Positions 7,194 through 15,587 of a stretch of 64,000 nucleotides of DNA are shown piece by piece (position 1 is the stretch's first letter; every line of letters starts with the position of its first letter). Under the pieces are notes generated by a model. That model made no database searches. It had not been told where the DNA came from and saw only the letters and a list, made by a program, of their open reading frames with translations. The translations under genes were made by a program, and so were the position numbers. This DNA comes from Armatimonadota bacterium (GTDB lineage: Bacteria; Armatimonadota; Fimbriimonadia; Fimbriimonadales; Fimbriimonadaceae), in assembly GCA_018268375.1 (NCBI GenBank), contig JAFDWS010000002.1, positions 248,001-312,000 on the forward strand, in the 5' to 3' direction.

Positions 7194-7915
7194 TCCTCAC
7201 CGATGTACTTACTGGCGAACAAAGCCTTGCTGGCATCGTCCGGCCAATCTGCCGCGTCATAGCACCGCTTGAACGCGACATTGGTCACGCCCCAGGAGTT
7301 GCAGTACGTCCAGGCCTGCAGTTCTCGGCACAAACGCTGGAAGGTCGGCACGCTCTTTTTAGCGTCACTGTCGAGACCCTTCATCTCGTCCAAAGCCAGT
7401 TGTGCCAAGTCGCCCATCTCTTCCCACTTTGTATTCAGGCCAGGCGTCGTGGTGTTGAAAAAGCCGGCCAGACTGGCAAGCTTGCTCGCAAACATGACGA
7501 TGACCGGGTCGCTCGGGCCGCGGCCTTCTTTCAGCAAGCTCGCAAACGAATGTAGCACGCCGCTTGCGTTGCAGGCGTCTTGGACCAAGCAAGCGTCGTA
7601 CGCCTTGCGGGGTTCAATGGGCTTGACCCGCCAAGTCTCTGCCATGACAAAGCCGGTCGGCACTGGCAACCCCATATCCTCGAAGAGACCGCTTTGCCTC
7701 GCCATTCTTGCGGTCTCTTCGTTTTCAGACCAGGTCTTGACATGGAAGCATCCTTCCAAAAGGTGGTCGTTAGGAAGATTGACACTGAGCGTGCAAATGC
7801 TTGTACCGTCGTCGACCGAGTCAATAAAGACTGCGTCCCGGCCGCCTGTGGTGTATTGGCTGACAATGACCTCTCCGAGGCCGTAGTTGGTGCGAAAGAA
7901 TCCGATTGTTTTCAT
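7181..7915 (-). CDS. DUF4313-like / polyvalent-associated hypothetical protein
   Basis: 244 aa starting MKTIGFFRTNYGLGEVIVSQ. The N-terminal ~100 residues (strand-rich, ICTLSVNLPNDHLLEGCFHV then KTWSENEETARMARQSGLFE) resemble DUF4313, a small domain found on mobile elements. The C-terminal part carries CLVQDACNASGVLHSFASLL, a motif I associate with a separate plasmid/phage family, so the gene may be a fusion. Preceded by GGAG six bases upstream of the ATG, in the end of the 35-aa gene. Confidence 0.55.
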   Translation of the reverse strand: MKTIGFFRTNYGLGEVIVSQYTTGGRDAVFIDSVDDGTSICTLSVNLPNDHLLEGCFHVKTWSENEETARMARQSGLFEDMGLPVPTGFVMAETWRVKPIEPRKAYDACLVQDACNASGVLHSFASLLKEGRGPSDPVIVMFASKLASLAGFFNTTTPGLNTKWEEMGDLAQLALDEMKGLDSDAKKSVPTFQRLCRELQAWTYCNSWGVTNVAFKRCYDAADWPDDASKALFASKYIGEEAAV

Positions 7916-7916
7916 G

Positions 7917-8024
7917 TCATTCTCCTGCGAAGGGGTTGTAGCCAAACATGCTCCGAACGCGGTTCCACGTCCGTTCTATGCGGAACCGCAACGAGCCTTT
8001 GTAAGTGTAAGTTCGCTTGAACAT
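7917..8024 (-). CDS. small basic protein, 35 aa
   Basis: Reads MFKRTYTYKGSLRFRIERTW and ends YNPFAGE. Strongly basic and aromatic. Its stop is one base before the ATG of the next gene and its final codons include that gene's GGAG ribosome-binding site, arguing for real translation. Too short to classify. Confidence 0.5.
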   Translation of the reverse strand: MFKRTYTYKGSLRFRIERTWNRVRSMFGYNPFAGE

Positions 8025-8032
8025 GGTTGTCC

Positions 8033-8653
8033 TCAAGCCGGGGCCAAGGCTTCCGGGGCCTTGCCGTCGATTGTGGCCGTTGTGAGCCAAGTTTTCTTGA
8101 ACCGGACTACCACATGGTCGCAAGCCCGCTTGAACCGAGTTTTGCGATTGTATTTGCTCACAATGTACTTGTTCTCGGCGACGCCGTCAGTCCAGGTGAT
8201 GGGCGACCGAGTTTCCACGATGCTACCGTTTACGAGCTTGCGGTTGGTGCCAGCGTGCAACCTGCGGCACTCTTCGCGCCATTCGCGGTCGTACTCGCCG
8301 TCCACGGGCACTTCGTCGAACCAACTAACAGGGCAGTTGTAGTAAGTCGGGCCCATCGAAGCGCTCACGTCCTTGTAGCCCCAGCACTGGTACTCACGAC
8401 GGTTGTCGTACTGCATCATGTACAGAATGATGAACGGCTGTCCCAAGTCTCGACCGTCTTCGGTCTCGGGTTTCTGACCCTCAGGCCATTGCCATTGCTG
8501 CACGGCCCACAGGTTGTTGCCGCGGAAGCACTTCTTGAGTGTGACGAGCTTGCCGTTGGTACTCGTGGAACGGGTCGCGTCAGTGTCTTGACCTGTCAAA
8601 TGTCGGACTAAATCGTCTCGATGTCGCCAATCGTAGCCATAAAGCCATCCCAT
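8033..8653 (-). CDS. hypothetical protein, 206 aa
   Basis: Starts MGWLYGYDWRHRDDLVRHLT. Tryptophan-rich (AVQQWQWPEG, YQCWGYKDVSASMGPTYYNC) with VSWFDEVP and EYDREWREECRRLH. This combination occurs in a family of phage/plasmid hypothetical proteins, typically with MGWLY at the N-terminus, but I know of no function. C-terminus APEALAPA lies in the GGCCCCGG-rich terminator-like sequence. Confidence 0.7.
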   Translation of the reverse strand: MGWLYGYDWRHRDDLVRHLTGQDTDATRSTSTNGKLVTLKKCFRGNNLWAVQQWQWPEGQKPETEDGRDLGQPFIILYMMQYDNRREYQCWGYKDVSASMGPTYYNCPVSWFDEVPVDGEYDREWREECRRLHAGTNRKLVNGSIVETRSPITWTDGVAENKYIVSKYNRKTRFKRACDHVVVRFKKTWLTTATIDGKAPEALAPA

Positions 8654-8695
8654 GTTGTTTGTTCGTTTTGAGGCTTGCGGCCTCCGGGGCCGCGG

Positions 8696-9196
8696 TCAGT
8701 ACCAAATGTCAGAGACAAGCCAATCCGCCGTGGCAAACACGGGGAAGCTTGCGGTCAATTCATCATGGAGCCGGTCCATCATGTCGCGCTGCCACTTGGC
8801 AAGCGACGTGAACCCACCGTGCTTTTCACTAACGTCGATGAGCGTCGGAAAGTAGCGCGAAGTTGCGTGGACGACGACCTGGGCGTCCTCAGGAGCATGC
8901 CCGATTTCGTGTGGGTCGTATATCAGCTCTAGGCTGAGTGGGGAGAGTTCTCGGAGCTGCCCGCGCCATTCGACACACAAGTAACCAGACAGCCTGTCGT
9001 GGGCTCCAAGGAATTTAACGTCCGGCAGTTTGTCAACCAGTGACCGATGCATTACTCTCAGGTCGGCGTCTATCGTTGACAAGCGTGTTGCAGGCAAAAG
9101 CTCGCACTTGTCCAAGTCGGCTACTAAGCCCAGTGACTTCAAGGCATCGTCAAACGGTACCTTGAAGCCGATGCCGAGTTGTACTGCGTATGGCAT
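8696..9196 (-). CDS. hypothetical protein, 166 aa
   Basis: Starts MPYAVQLGIGFKVPFDDALK. Mixed alpha/beta; contains ELIYDPHEIGHAPEDAQVVV and a C-terminal KWQRDMMDRLHDELTASFPV. The gene is two bases upstream of the stop of nothing else but follows the DUF6915-like gene with a one-base gap, so those two are likely co-transcribed. Function not recognised. Confidence 0.65.
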   Translation of the reverse strand: MPYAVQLGIGFKVPFDDALKSLGLVADLDKCELLPATRLSTIDADLRVMHRSLVDKLPDVKFLGAHDRLSGYLCVEWRGQLRELSPLSLELIYDPHEIGHAPEDAQVVVHATSRYFPTLIDVSEKHGGFTSLAKWQRDMMDRLHDELTASFPVFATADWLVSDIWY

Positions 9197-9197
9197 G

Positions 9198-9869
9198 TCA
9201 GACTGTGACTGGCTCCTTGTCCAGTTCCTTACTCAACGCGGTCGCCTGGTTGTACATCCATGGGCGGACAGGTATGGCGTCGAGCACCTCATACGTGCTC
9301 GGAATCACTCCGCCACACTGCAACAGAATGTGCTTCTCGGCCACTGTGCGGCTAGGCACTTCGCGCGGTCCGACTGTCCAGCCCACAACGAGTTCGCACA
9401 AGCCGAGCCCGAAGGTGGAGTGAGTGATGCCCCAGGCCGCCGGGACATCTGGGTAACGAGCCTCGATGCTGTCCAAGAACTCATGGACAGGCAAGTAGTC
9501 TTCAGGCGAGCCGCCGAAATGACGCACGCTTTCCGCACATGCCGCTGCGAGGCCGATGGCGGGTTTGGTCTCGAACGTAGACTCTGAGAACCAATCGGTG
9601 ACAGTCGGAGTCACCTTGGAGAAGTCTTCTGACAAGTGTTGTTGCACGATGTCATTGATTGCCGCCAGAGTACCGGGCAGCCTGCCGCAGTCGCCAAAGA
9701 TTTCGACAGCGAGCTCGACACCGAACTCATGGTGCAACAAAGCCCGGTGAGTGGCCTTGGCGAAATGGAGCTTGGACGAGTCCATGAAAGAATGGACTTC
9801 GATGAACTCTTGCCATCGACCGCCGAATTTGCGGGCCGACGAACGAGCGTGGACTTGGGGATTTGCCAT
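9198..9869 (-). CDS. tandem DUF6915-like protein
   Basis: 223 aa. HARSSARKFGGRWQEFIEVH (about 6-25), SFMDSSKLHFAKATHRALLH and QQHLSEDFSKVTPTVTDWF follow the pattern of DUF6915: H-x-x-S-S-A-x-K-F-G-G, D-x-S-K, R-H-R-A, E-Q-H, D-x-x-x-x-P-T-x-x-D-W. A second, weaker copy begins around residue 120 with HFGGSPEDYLPVHEFLDSIE, and continues with AEKHILLQCGGVIPSTYEVL. The protein thus looks like an internal duplication of a one-domain family of unknown function. Start ATG 9869 follows a terminator. Confidence 0.65.
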   Translation of the reverse strand: MANPQVHARSSARKFGGRWQEFIEVHSFMDSSKLHFAKATHRALLHHEFGVELAVEIFGDCGRLPGTLAAINDIVQQHLSEDFSKVTPTVTDWFSESTFETKPAIGLAAACAESVRHFGGSPEDYLPVHEFLDSIEARYPDVPAAWGITHSTFGLGLCELVVGWTVGPREVPSRTVAEKHILLQCGGVIPSTYEVLDAIPVRPWMYNQATALSKELDKEPVTV

Positions 9870-9897
9870 GATTTTGAATCCAGTATGAAACAAAAAA

Positions 9898-9920
9898 GCC
9901 CCAGAGCATTGCTCCGGGGC
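9898..9920 (-). terminator. intrinsic terminator of the repeated GCCCCGRAGC class
   Basis: Minus-strand stem GCCCCGGAGC/GCTCTGGGGC, loop AAT, followed by TTTTTTGTTTC. Confidence 0.85.
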
Positions 9921-9943
9921 CGTTTTTTGTCATCGACGAAGCG

Positions 9944-10354
9944 TTAGAGCTTCAAATTGCGGATGTTCCACAGAAGGGTGTCTTCGGCATCCTCCGCAGT
10001 ATCGGCGGGATAGGTGTACACAGAAGAACCGTCAGGTCGTTTGACCTCTAGGTTGCCCATGTACTTGTCGCCGGCGCTGACGACCCATGCCTTGAACAGG
10101 TCGTTCTCCATCATGAACAACTCAGGGACGACCGGGGGCTTTGGCGGCTCGGGTTCCTTAGGTGGTTCTGGCGCAGGCTTCTCTTCGACCACAGGTTCGA
10201 CCACTTTGGGCTTTTCGGGCTCAACGGGTGCTTGAGGCTCAGTGACCTCGACCTTGGGTTCGACTGCCTTAGGCGCAGGCTTTGGGGGGTCTTTAGGCGC
10301 GGTGTCCTTTTTCGGCTCGACTGCCGCGTCCTTGGGTTTCGTCGTGTCGTCCAT
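9944..10354 (-). CDS. proline/lysine/glutamate-rich protein, 136 aa
   Basis: Residues 1-80 are a low-complexity run of P, K, E and V (for example KPAPKAVEPKVEVTEPQAPV), similar in texture to the stiff linker of TonB-type proteins but with no membrane anchor. The C-terminal 55 residues form a small domain with MGNLEVKRPDGSSVYTYPAD. The linker could hold the domain away from another structure. Function unknown. Confidence 0.65.
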   Translation of the reverse strand: MDDTTKPKDAAVEPKKDTAPKDPPKPAPKAVEPKVEVTEPQAPVEPEKPKVVEPVVEEKPAPEPPKEPEPPKPPVVPELFMMENDLFKAWVVSAGDKYMGNLEVKRPDGSSVYTYPADTAEDAEDTLLWNIRNLKL

Positions 10355-10378
10355 TGGACGAGTTTATACAAAAAAAGA

Positions 10379-10411
10379 CCGCATTGAACGGAGAGGACAG
10401 ATTCAATGCGG
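10379..10411 (-). terminator. strong intrinsic terminator
   Basis: Ten-base-pair stem CCGCATTGAA/TTCAATGCGG on the minus strand followed by TCTTTTTTTG. It insulates the GHKL ATPase gene from the gene at 9944-10354. Confidence 0.9.
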
Positions 10412-10476
10412 CTACCTACTTTCTCTTTTCGCCATGGAAGTGACTGTGAGTACAGCCCTCGAACTGCGACTTTTGA

Positions 10477-12102
10477 CTACACAGCCACGGCTACTTGAGA
10501 CTGTACCGCGTCGTTTTCACCACTGTCAAGACCTTTGGTGATGTTTTTATACTTTGCGGGTGTCATATACGCCGTAGCGTCCACCAAGATGGCCGGCAAG
10601 TGAGCGAAAACCATGTCGTGATATGCCCGGTAAAAGTCCGGGGAGTGTACATTGTCGCGACTGTCCGTGTCATGGCACATTTCATGCATCACGACGTGCG
10701 CCAATTGGACTAGCGAGTTCAGGTTTATCACACCCATGTTCATTGTCCGCAAGCGGGACAAGAACTCTCTCGCAAGGACGACGTAGTTCCGACCGTCAGT
10801 CCAACCCAGTGCGACGTCCGATGTACCGACCAACACTTTGCGCTTGACCTTGGTGGGGTCTTTTTCGTGCCAGGGCGCGACCAGAGACATGATGCGTTCT
10901 GCAAGCCGTACCCACACCAGTTCGGTGGGTCGCCATTGGTCTTTCGGCAAGGTCACGTAGTTGGTGTTCATACCCGCCGAGAGCTTCTCCATAGGAGCGT
11001 AACCCGGCATCCCTTTCCAGGGGTACTTAACGAACACTTGGTCGGGCTTGGCTTCAAGGGCCTCCACGCACCGAGAGTCCAACACCAGTGCGCGACCCGT
11101 TTGCATCAGCTTGTCCCCGACTTGGTCACCTTCGTCTGCCACCGAATAAGCTTCGAAAGTCTTAGTCCGAATCATCTTGGGCGACCACGCTTTTCCAGTC
11201 ACGTCGAGCAGGAACCGCATAGAGTCGGCATCAGGGTGGTTCAACTCACCGCTTACCAAGCGCGCAATAACATTGGCTTGCTCGTCCTCACTCAGTACCG
11301 TCTTGTTCCGAATGGCTTTTTCTCCGGCCTCGAAGAACAAGGGTTTGATGCGTCGCCACACTTCACACTTGTCCAGCACTTGATTGCGGGCAAAGTTCAC
11401 GTCGAGTTGTTTGCGACTGACTACCGTGCCAGACGCGCCGCACTTGTAAGACGAGATTGTCTCCACGTACGCGCCAAGGTTGTACACGTCCACGCCGCCG
11501 CCGTAGCCTCGTGCCGCCGTGACGTTGATGTAAGCGTCGTCCGTCGTCAGAGGGAACTTCTTGGGGTCGATGGGCACAGTGATGCGCTCGCCATTGATGC
11601 GGATTGGTAGCTGGATGAACTTCACCATTTTGGTGATGTTGCGCACCATGTAATGGATGTTCGTCGGAGCCAGTTCCTCGTACAGCTTAATGACGATTTC
11701 ACAACCACGACGGTTAGGCAAAGACTCACGCAGGTCAAAGCCCAGTCGCTGGCTGACATCGACCGTCATTTCGAACTCGCCGGTACGCCACGTGTTGTGG
11801 CCAAAAGCGAACATTTGACCACGACCCATGCGAAACTTGCCAAAGGTCGCGTCGCCCTCTTTGTGCGGGGTGCCGAAGACCTTGAAGAACTCTTCGACCT
11901 CCGTCCGGCTTGCGAACCCGCGACCGTCGTCGGTGATGACGACCGTGTCATGGGTAATCGTGACGTCGATGACTGTGGCACCAGCGTCCACACTGTTCAT
12001 CACGCCCTCAAGTACGGCTTTGTCCAAGGTGCCGGCCTGCTTTTGGATGACAGAGCGCAACAGCTCGGGGTGCATTTCAAATTCGTGACTGGAAGTTCCC
12101 AT
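10477..12102 (-). CDS. GHKL-type ATPase with C-terminal HExxH metalloprotease-like segment
   Basis: 541 aa. The N-terminal domain carries the Bergerat-fold boxes: EGVMNSVDAGATVIDV (N-box with E and N, about 32-47), ITDDGRGF (G1, about 55-62) and GKFRMGRGQMFAFG (G2, about 88-101), as in HSP90, MutL and MORC proteins. Near residue 470 LAHVVMHEMCHDTDSRDNVH followed by SPDFYRAYHDM gives H-E-x-x-H with a downstream histidine or acidic residue, as in zincins. The two parts are in one uninterrupted frame. Known GHKL proteins use ATP-driven dimer closure; pairing with a peptidase-like site is unusual. Either half could be catalytically inactive. Confidence 0.75.
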   Translation of the reverse strand: MGTSSHEFEMHPELLRSVIQKQAGTLDKAVLEGVMNSVDAGATVIDVTITHDTVVITDDGRGFASRTEVEEFFKVFGTPHKEGDATFGKFRMGRGQMFAFGHNTWRTGEFEMTVDVSQRLGFDLRESLPNRRGCEIVIKLYEELAPTNIHYMVRNITKMVKFIQLPIRINGERITVPIDPKKFPLTTDDAYINVTAARGYGGGVDVYNLGAYVETISSYKCGASGTVVSRKQLDVNFARNQVLDKCEVWRRIKPLFFEAGEKAIRNKTVLSEDEQANVIARLVSGELNHPDADSMRFLLDVTGKAWSPKMIRTKTFEAYSVADEGDQVGDKLMQTGRALVLDSRCVEALEAKPDQVFVKYPWKGMPGYAPMEKLSAGMNTNYVTLPKDQWRPTELVWVRLAERIMSLVAPWHEKDPTKVKRKVLVGTSDVALGWTDGRNYVVLAREFLSRLRTMNMGVINLNSLVQLAHVVMHEMCHDTDSRDNVHSPDFYRAYHDMVFAHLPAILVDATAYMTPAKYKNITKGLDSGENDAVQSQVAVAV

Positions 12103-12143
12103 TGTTTGAATTGTTTGGAATCATGGTTGAATCGGGGGCCGCG

Positions 12144-12428
12144 CTAGTTTGCCGCGGCCATGACTGGTTCGGGTTCGGTCGGCAGTATTAAGACCAATCC
12201 GCCGTCTTGGACTGCCATTGTCAGACCGTCCTTGGTGATGCTCAATCCGTCACCCAAGATACCGTAGCAGATGTCTTGAATGAAACGCCGCTCGACCGCA
12301 GTCCCGTTCCCCCATGGCACTGGGTCTGGAATGTGCTGTTCCATCCAGTCCGTACCGGCCTGTGTCAAGGGCTTGAGGATGCAGATACTGCCGTCGTCGT
12401 AGACGCTGAAATCGTAAGAGTTTGCCAT
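12144..12428 (-). CDS. hypothetical protein, 94 aa
   Basis: Starts MANSYDFSVYDDGSICILKP at ATG 12428. Contains a compact beta-rich pattern, then a short helix with FIQDICYGILGDGLSITKDG. Lies between two terminators, so it may be monocistronic. A family of phage proteins with 'F-S-V-Y-D-D-G-S-I' starts exists in my memory but without function. Confidence 0.65.
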   Translation of the reverse strand: MANSYDFSVYDDGSICILKPLTQAGTDWMEQHIPDPVPWGNGTAVERRFIQDICYGILGDGLSITKDGLTMAVQDGGLVLILPTEPEPVMAAAN

Positions 12429-12446
12429 CTGAGTAAAACAAAAACA

Positions 12447-12470
12447 GCCCCAGAGCTTGCGCTCCGGGGC
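12447..12470 (-). terminator. intrinsic terminator of the repeated GCCCCGRAGC class
   Basis: Minus-strand stem GCCCCGGAGC/GCTCTGGGGC, loop GCAA, followed by TGTTTTTGTTTTAC. The GCAA loop with the preceding G is GNRA-like. Confidence 0.85.
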
Positions 12471-12478
12471 CGTTTGTT

Positions 12479-12640
12479 TCAAGCCATGCCAATTTCTTCG
12501 TTGGCCGCCTCGTGGACAAAGTCCTCGAAAGCGTCAGCAGCCTGCTGGTTGTCGATGTATTCGCAGGCCTTGGCGAGCATGGAGTCAACGTTCCAGCCCG
12601 CCTTTTCGGCATATTTTTCGAGGATGCTCTGTGCGTCCAT
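12479..12640 (-). CDS. small acidic helical protein, 53 aa
   Basis: Reads MDAQSILEKYAEKAGWNVDS then MLAKACEYIDNQQAADAFED. I recall similar short proteins (M-x-A-x-x-I-L-E-x-Y-A-x-x-x-G-W-N, C-x-E-Y-I-D-N-Q) on plasmids and large phages, so this looks like a conserved small family of unknown role. Start decided by ATG 12640, five bases after the upstream gene. Confidence 0.65.
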   Translation of the reverse strand: MDAQSILEKYAEKAGWNVDSMLAKACEYIDNQQAADAFEDFVHEAANEEIGMA

Positions 12641-12645
12641 GGTTC

Positions 12646-13197
12646 TCACGCCACCGCCTGCAACACGTCCTCGTAGCTCACAGGCTTGCTTTGGACTAGT
12701 TGGTCGCCCGTATAGCACACTGCGTAGAACTCGTCGTCGCCTATCAGGGCGATTTCGTCCAGGTCGTGACCGATACAGTCGAGGTCACCTTCTTTAGCTT
12801 GTTCCTCACCGTTCACGAGGGCGGCCATATTGTTGATGTCCAGTGCGTCAAACGGAACGTTTGCCGGCCAAACAAAGTAATTGTTTTCCTCGTAGAACGC
12901 CCGAAGTTCGTCCACCTGCGCCTGAGTGACTCGTGGTGCGTCTGACTCTCGTTCGGCGTCGGCGATGCTTTCCAACGCCGTCAGGAACGTGCTTTCCACC
13001 GACAAGTCTTCGTAAAGCTCCATGTCGTACCAGTGGAGGCGCAGCTCGGAGAACGAGCTGTACTTGGCTTTGCACTCTGCGGCCAGGCTTTGCCACTCGG
13101 CAATCTGGCCGGAGTCCAGCGTGAGGACGATGCAGCTCGATGCCCGGTCGAACGCGCCGGGCTCTTCGGTTTCGCTGATGATGATAATTGGTGGCAT
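12646..13197 (-). CDS. hypothetical protein, 183 aa
   Basis: Starts MPPIIIISETEEPGAFDRAS. Strongly acidic. An N-terminal strand is followed by helices (QIAEWQSLAAECKAKYSSFS). ATG 13197 lies one base after the upstream stop. Function unknown; possible protein-protein partner because of its charge. Confidence 0.65.
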   Translation of the reverse strand: MPPIIIISETEEPGAFDRASSCIVLTLDSGQIAEWQSLAAECKAKYSSFSELRLHWYDMELYEDLSVESTFLTALESIADAERESDAPRVTQAQVDELRAFYEENNYFVWPANVPFDALDINNMAALVNGEEQAKEGDLDCIGHDLDEIALIGDDEFYAVCYTGDQLVQSKPVSYEDVLQAVA

Positions 13198-13198
13198 G

Positions 13199-13441
13199 TC
13201 AGTATTGGAGATTGATTTCGTGAGTCGGCAGGAGGTCCACGTCGTAGCCGCCACTTTTGATTTTGTCTACGACCTGCTCTGCGGTCCAGTCGTTGTACGA
13301 TTCGTCGTCGTACCATCCGTGTTCGTGGACGGCTTCCCACGCCAACGTCTTGATAGCGTCACGTGTTTGTTCGGTGTCGTCGCCTCGGACCAACAGGTTT
13401 GCCTGAGTGCCGAACGAGTCTTTGAAAGCGATAATGAACAT
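13199..13441 (-). CDS. hypothetical protein, 80 aa
   Basis: Starts MFIIAFKDSFGTQANLLVRG. Looks like a small alpha/beta domain with DDTEQTRDAIKTLAWEAVHE helix and a strand-rich end. The next gene starts one base after its stop. No family recognised. Confidence 0.65.
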   Translation of the reverse strand: MFIIAFKDSFGTQANLLVRGDDTEQTRDAIKTLAWEAVHEHGWYDDESYNDWTAEQVVDKIKSGGYDVDLLPTHEINLQY

Positions 13442-13486
13442 TGGTCGATTGTAGTCTGGAGGAGCTGGCTCTGGGGCCTGCCGCGG

Positions 13487-14122
13487 TCAACCGACCGCGA
13501 CAGGCTTTTTGGGTTTCTTGTCGTCTTTGTTCTTTAGTTCACGTTGATTGATGTCTTTGGCCTCTTTCTCTGTGGCCAACGTGACTCTGACACGCAGGTA
13601 GTCGTCCATCTTGTCGGACGCCTCCAGTATTTTCAGCAATTCGACAGGGTCTTCCGGTGCAGACACCCAGATGAGACCGTCTTCGGACTTGCGCGACACG
13701 TACTTGAACAACAGTGCCAAGTACCGCTTGAGGTCGGAATCCTTGATGGACAAACTGTCCAGCACCGTCTGCTCGGCCGCGTCGAACTGGGTCGGCGTCT
13801 TGTAAAACGAGCATTCTGCCATGGCCGCGGCAAACGGCACAAGGTCGTGCGAATTGACAGGTATCTCGCGCGGATACCAGTCCTTGTTCGTGATGGTAGC
13901 CAGGATGAGAGACTTGATGTCGTCGGTCATGCGGCAACGAGATACCTCTAACCATTGCGGCTCGTCTTGTCGCGGTGGCGGCCCGAACGGGCCGAACATC
14001 ATGTATGAGTACATTGCGTGGCGCGACTCACCGTGTTTGTACGACTCTACGGTGCGCGGGTGGCGGGTTTCAACGACCAAAATGGGGTCGCCTGCTTTGA
14101 TTGGTTTCAATGACTTTGCCAT
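13487..14122 (-). CDS. hypothetical protein, 211 aa
   Basis: Starts MAKSLKPIKAGDPILVVETR; N-terminal beta segment, then a helical body with DAAEQTVLDSLSIKDSDLKR, and a lysine-rich C-terminus (KNKDDKKPKKPVAVG) that could contact nucleic acid. Upstream gap holds a partial GGCCCC palindrome. Function unknown. Confidence 0.65.
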   Translation of the reverse strand: MAKSLKPIKAGDPILVVETRHPRTVESYKHGESRHAMYSYMMFGPFGPPPRQDEPQWLEVSRCRMTDDIKSLILATITNKDWYPREIPVNSHDLVPFAAAMAECSFYKTPTQFDAAEQTVLDSLSIKDSDLKRYLALLFKYVSRKSEDGLIWVSAPEDPVELLKILEASDKMDDYLRVRVTLATEKEAKDINQRELKNKDDKKPKKPVAVG

Positions 14123-14165
14123 CTGTTTTTGAGTTAGAACTTGAAATTGTCAGTCTGGGGCCGGG

Positions 14166-14636
14166 CTACTGCAAGTCCCACGTGTATGTTTTGCTTGCGA
14201 CCAAAGCGTACACGTCGAAGCCTTGCAAGCGCAAGGTGCGTGACAACTCTGGTTGAGTTTGGTCTCCGACAACGTAGAACGACCAAGCTTCACGTTGGTA
14301 TCTGAGCGGCACAATCAAATCATCAGAGCGATGATTGGCGTCCGTCACGACGATGACTTTGTCTGGCATTCCATCTTGAGTCAACCGGTCTAGAATCGCT
14401 TTGAAATTAAAGCGACCCGAAACACTCTTGTCGGCCAAGGCACTCGCGATGGTGGCCGGCGTGACCATTATTGTCTCGTTGCCAACCACGTAAAACTCAG
14501 CTTCGGGAAACTTTTCCCAGAACTCGTCGAACAGAGTGCGTGTTCCGCTCTCACCAGCGTTTCCACGCGCCGACAAGTAGTTTGCAGAGCTATTGTTCAA
14601 AGAACCCGAAGCGTCGATAAAGATTTTGGTTTTCAT
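14166..14636 (-). CDS. single-domain VWA-like protein
   Basis: 156 aa. KIFIDASGSL (residues 4-13) is a D-x-S-G-S-type metal-ion-dependent adhesion site, and KVIVVTDANHRSDDLIVPLR (about 92-111) contains the later strand and Asp expected of a von Willebrand A fold. Such domains bind partners through a metal ion. It is a second, shorter VWA protein in addition to the CobT-like one at 18761-20734, and may interact with the same MoxR ATPase. Confidence 0.7.
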   Translation of the reverse strand: MKTKIFIDASGSLNNSSANYLSARGNAGESGTRTLFDEFWEKFPEAEFYVVGNETIMVTPATIASALADKSVSGRFNFKAILDRLTQDGMPDKVIVVTDANHRSDDLIVPLRYQREAWSFYVVGDQTQPELSRTLRLQGFDVYALVASKTYTWDLQ

Positions 14637-14678
14637 GTGTTGTTATGCTTGAACAGTTGAATCAATTCTGGGGCCGCG

Positions 14679-15587
14679 TCAAACGTTCTCGAACGCGACC
14701 AGCATTGTCGAATGCAACATGATGCTCTCAGCATCGTCACAATCTCGTACGTCAAGGTCGGCGTTCCACTTTGTTTCCAGCCAAGGAATCGTATAGCCAT
14801 TAAGACTTGCGACTTTGAAGTTGTCTGCTCCGACCGCTTCAGTCAATTGACCGACCAAACCCTCTGTGTCAATCCACCCAAAGCGTTCCATGACCTCGAC
14901 ATCCCAGTTCTCCTCATAGAAGTACTTGGTCATAAACTCGAACAAGTCAGGCCGCGACAACTCTACCCATTCACCGACTTGTTGGTACTGGATGAACCAA
15001 GGATGGTCGTCGGCGAACCGATGGAACAGGTTGGCGATATGAGGACTCTTGAAGCGGACAGCAGCGCGCATGGGAGCCGGTCGTTTGCCGTCTCGAACGA
15101 TTAGTCGGCCACCGGGCTCCAACAATCGCCACAAACGCCGGAACATCTCACGCATGTTTAGCCATGCCATATGCTCACCGTCGTCCGTTGAGTTCTTATG
15201 CTCGAGCTTCAGTTCACTGTACAGCTCGTGCAACACAGAACAACACACGATGTTCTTGAATTTTCTTGAGTTCCTACCATCTGGCTTGACAAAAGCCTTG
15301 TCGAAGTCGGGATGAAGGACGTTAGCCCGGACGTACCTGGTTTCACGACAGTTAATGGTCGTTGCCGCCATGCTAAGCAAGTGGGCGTTCATATCCACGG
15401 CTGTGGTTTGTTTAAGCCGCTCTTCGCCCAATGTGCTCAAATAGGCACCGTTGCCACATCCGATTTCCAGTATGGTGCCAGGCACCAGCAAGTCGTTGAT
15501 GCGCGCTTTGTCACCAGCAGAACTAGTCATGCCGGTAGCGTATGTTTCGAGCCCGTGCTCCGTATGAAGGTTGTTTCGAATGCTCAT
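14679..15587 (-). CDS. class I SAM-dependent methyltransferase
   Basis: 302 aa. TILEIGCGNGAYLSTLG (about 39-55) is motif I of Rossmann-fold methyltransferases, TTAVDMNAHLLSMA gives the acidic motif II residue, and NIVCCSVLHELYSEL and LLEPGGRLIVRDG are motifs IV and V. The N-terminus MSIRNNLHTEHGLETYATGM resembles small-molecule or Methyltransf_25-type enzymes rather than DNA methylases, because no N/D-P-P-Y/F motif is present. Substrate unknown. Coupled by ATGA to the gene before it. Confidence 0.8.
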   Translation of the reverse strand: MSIRNNLHTEHGLETYATGMTSSAGDKARINDLLVPGTILEIGCGNGAYLSTLGEERLKQTTAVDMNAHLLSMAATTINCRETRYVRANVLHPDFDKAFVKPDGRNSRKFKNIVCCSVLHELYSELKLEHKNSTDDGEHMAWLNMREMFRRLWRLLEPGGRLIVRDGKRPAPMRAAVRFKSPHIANLFHRFADDHPWFIQYQQVGEWVELSRPDLFEFMTKYFYEENWDVEVMERFGWIDTEGLVGQLTEAVGADNFKVASLNGYTIPWLETKWNADLDVRDCDDAESIMLHSTMLVAFENV

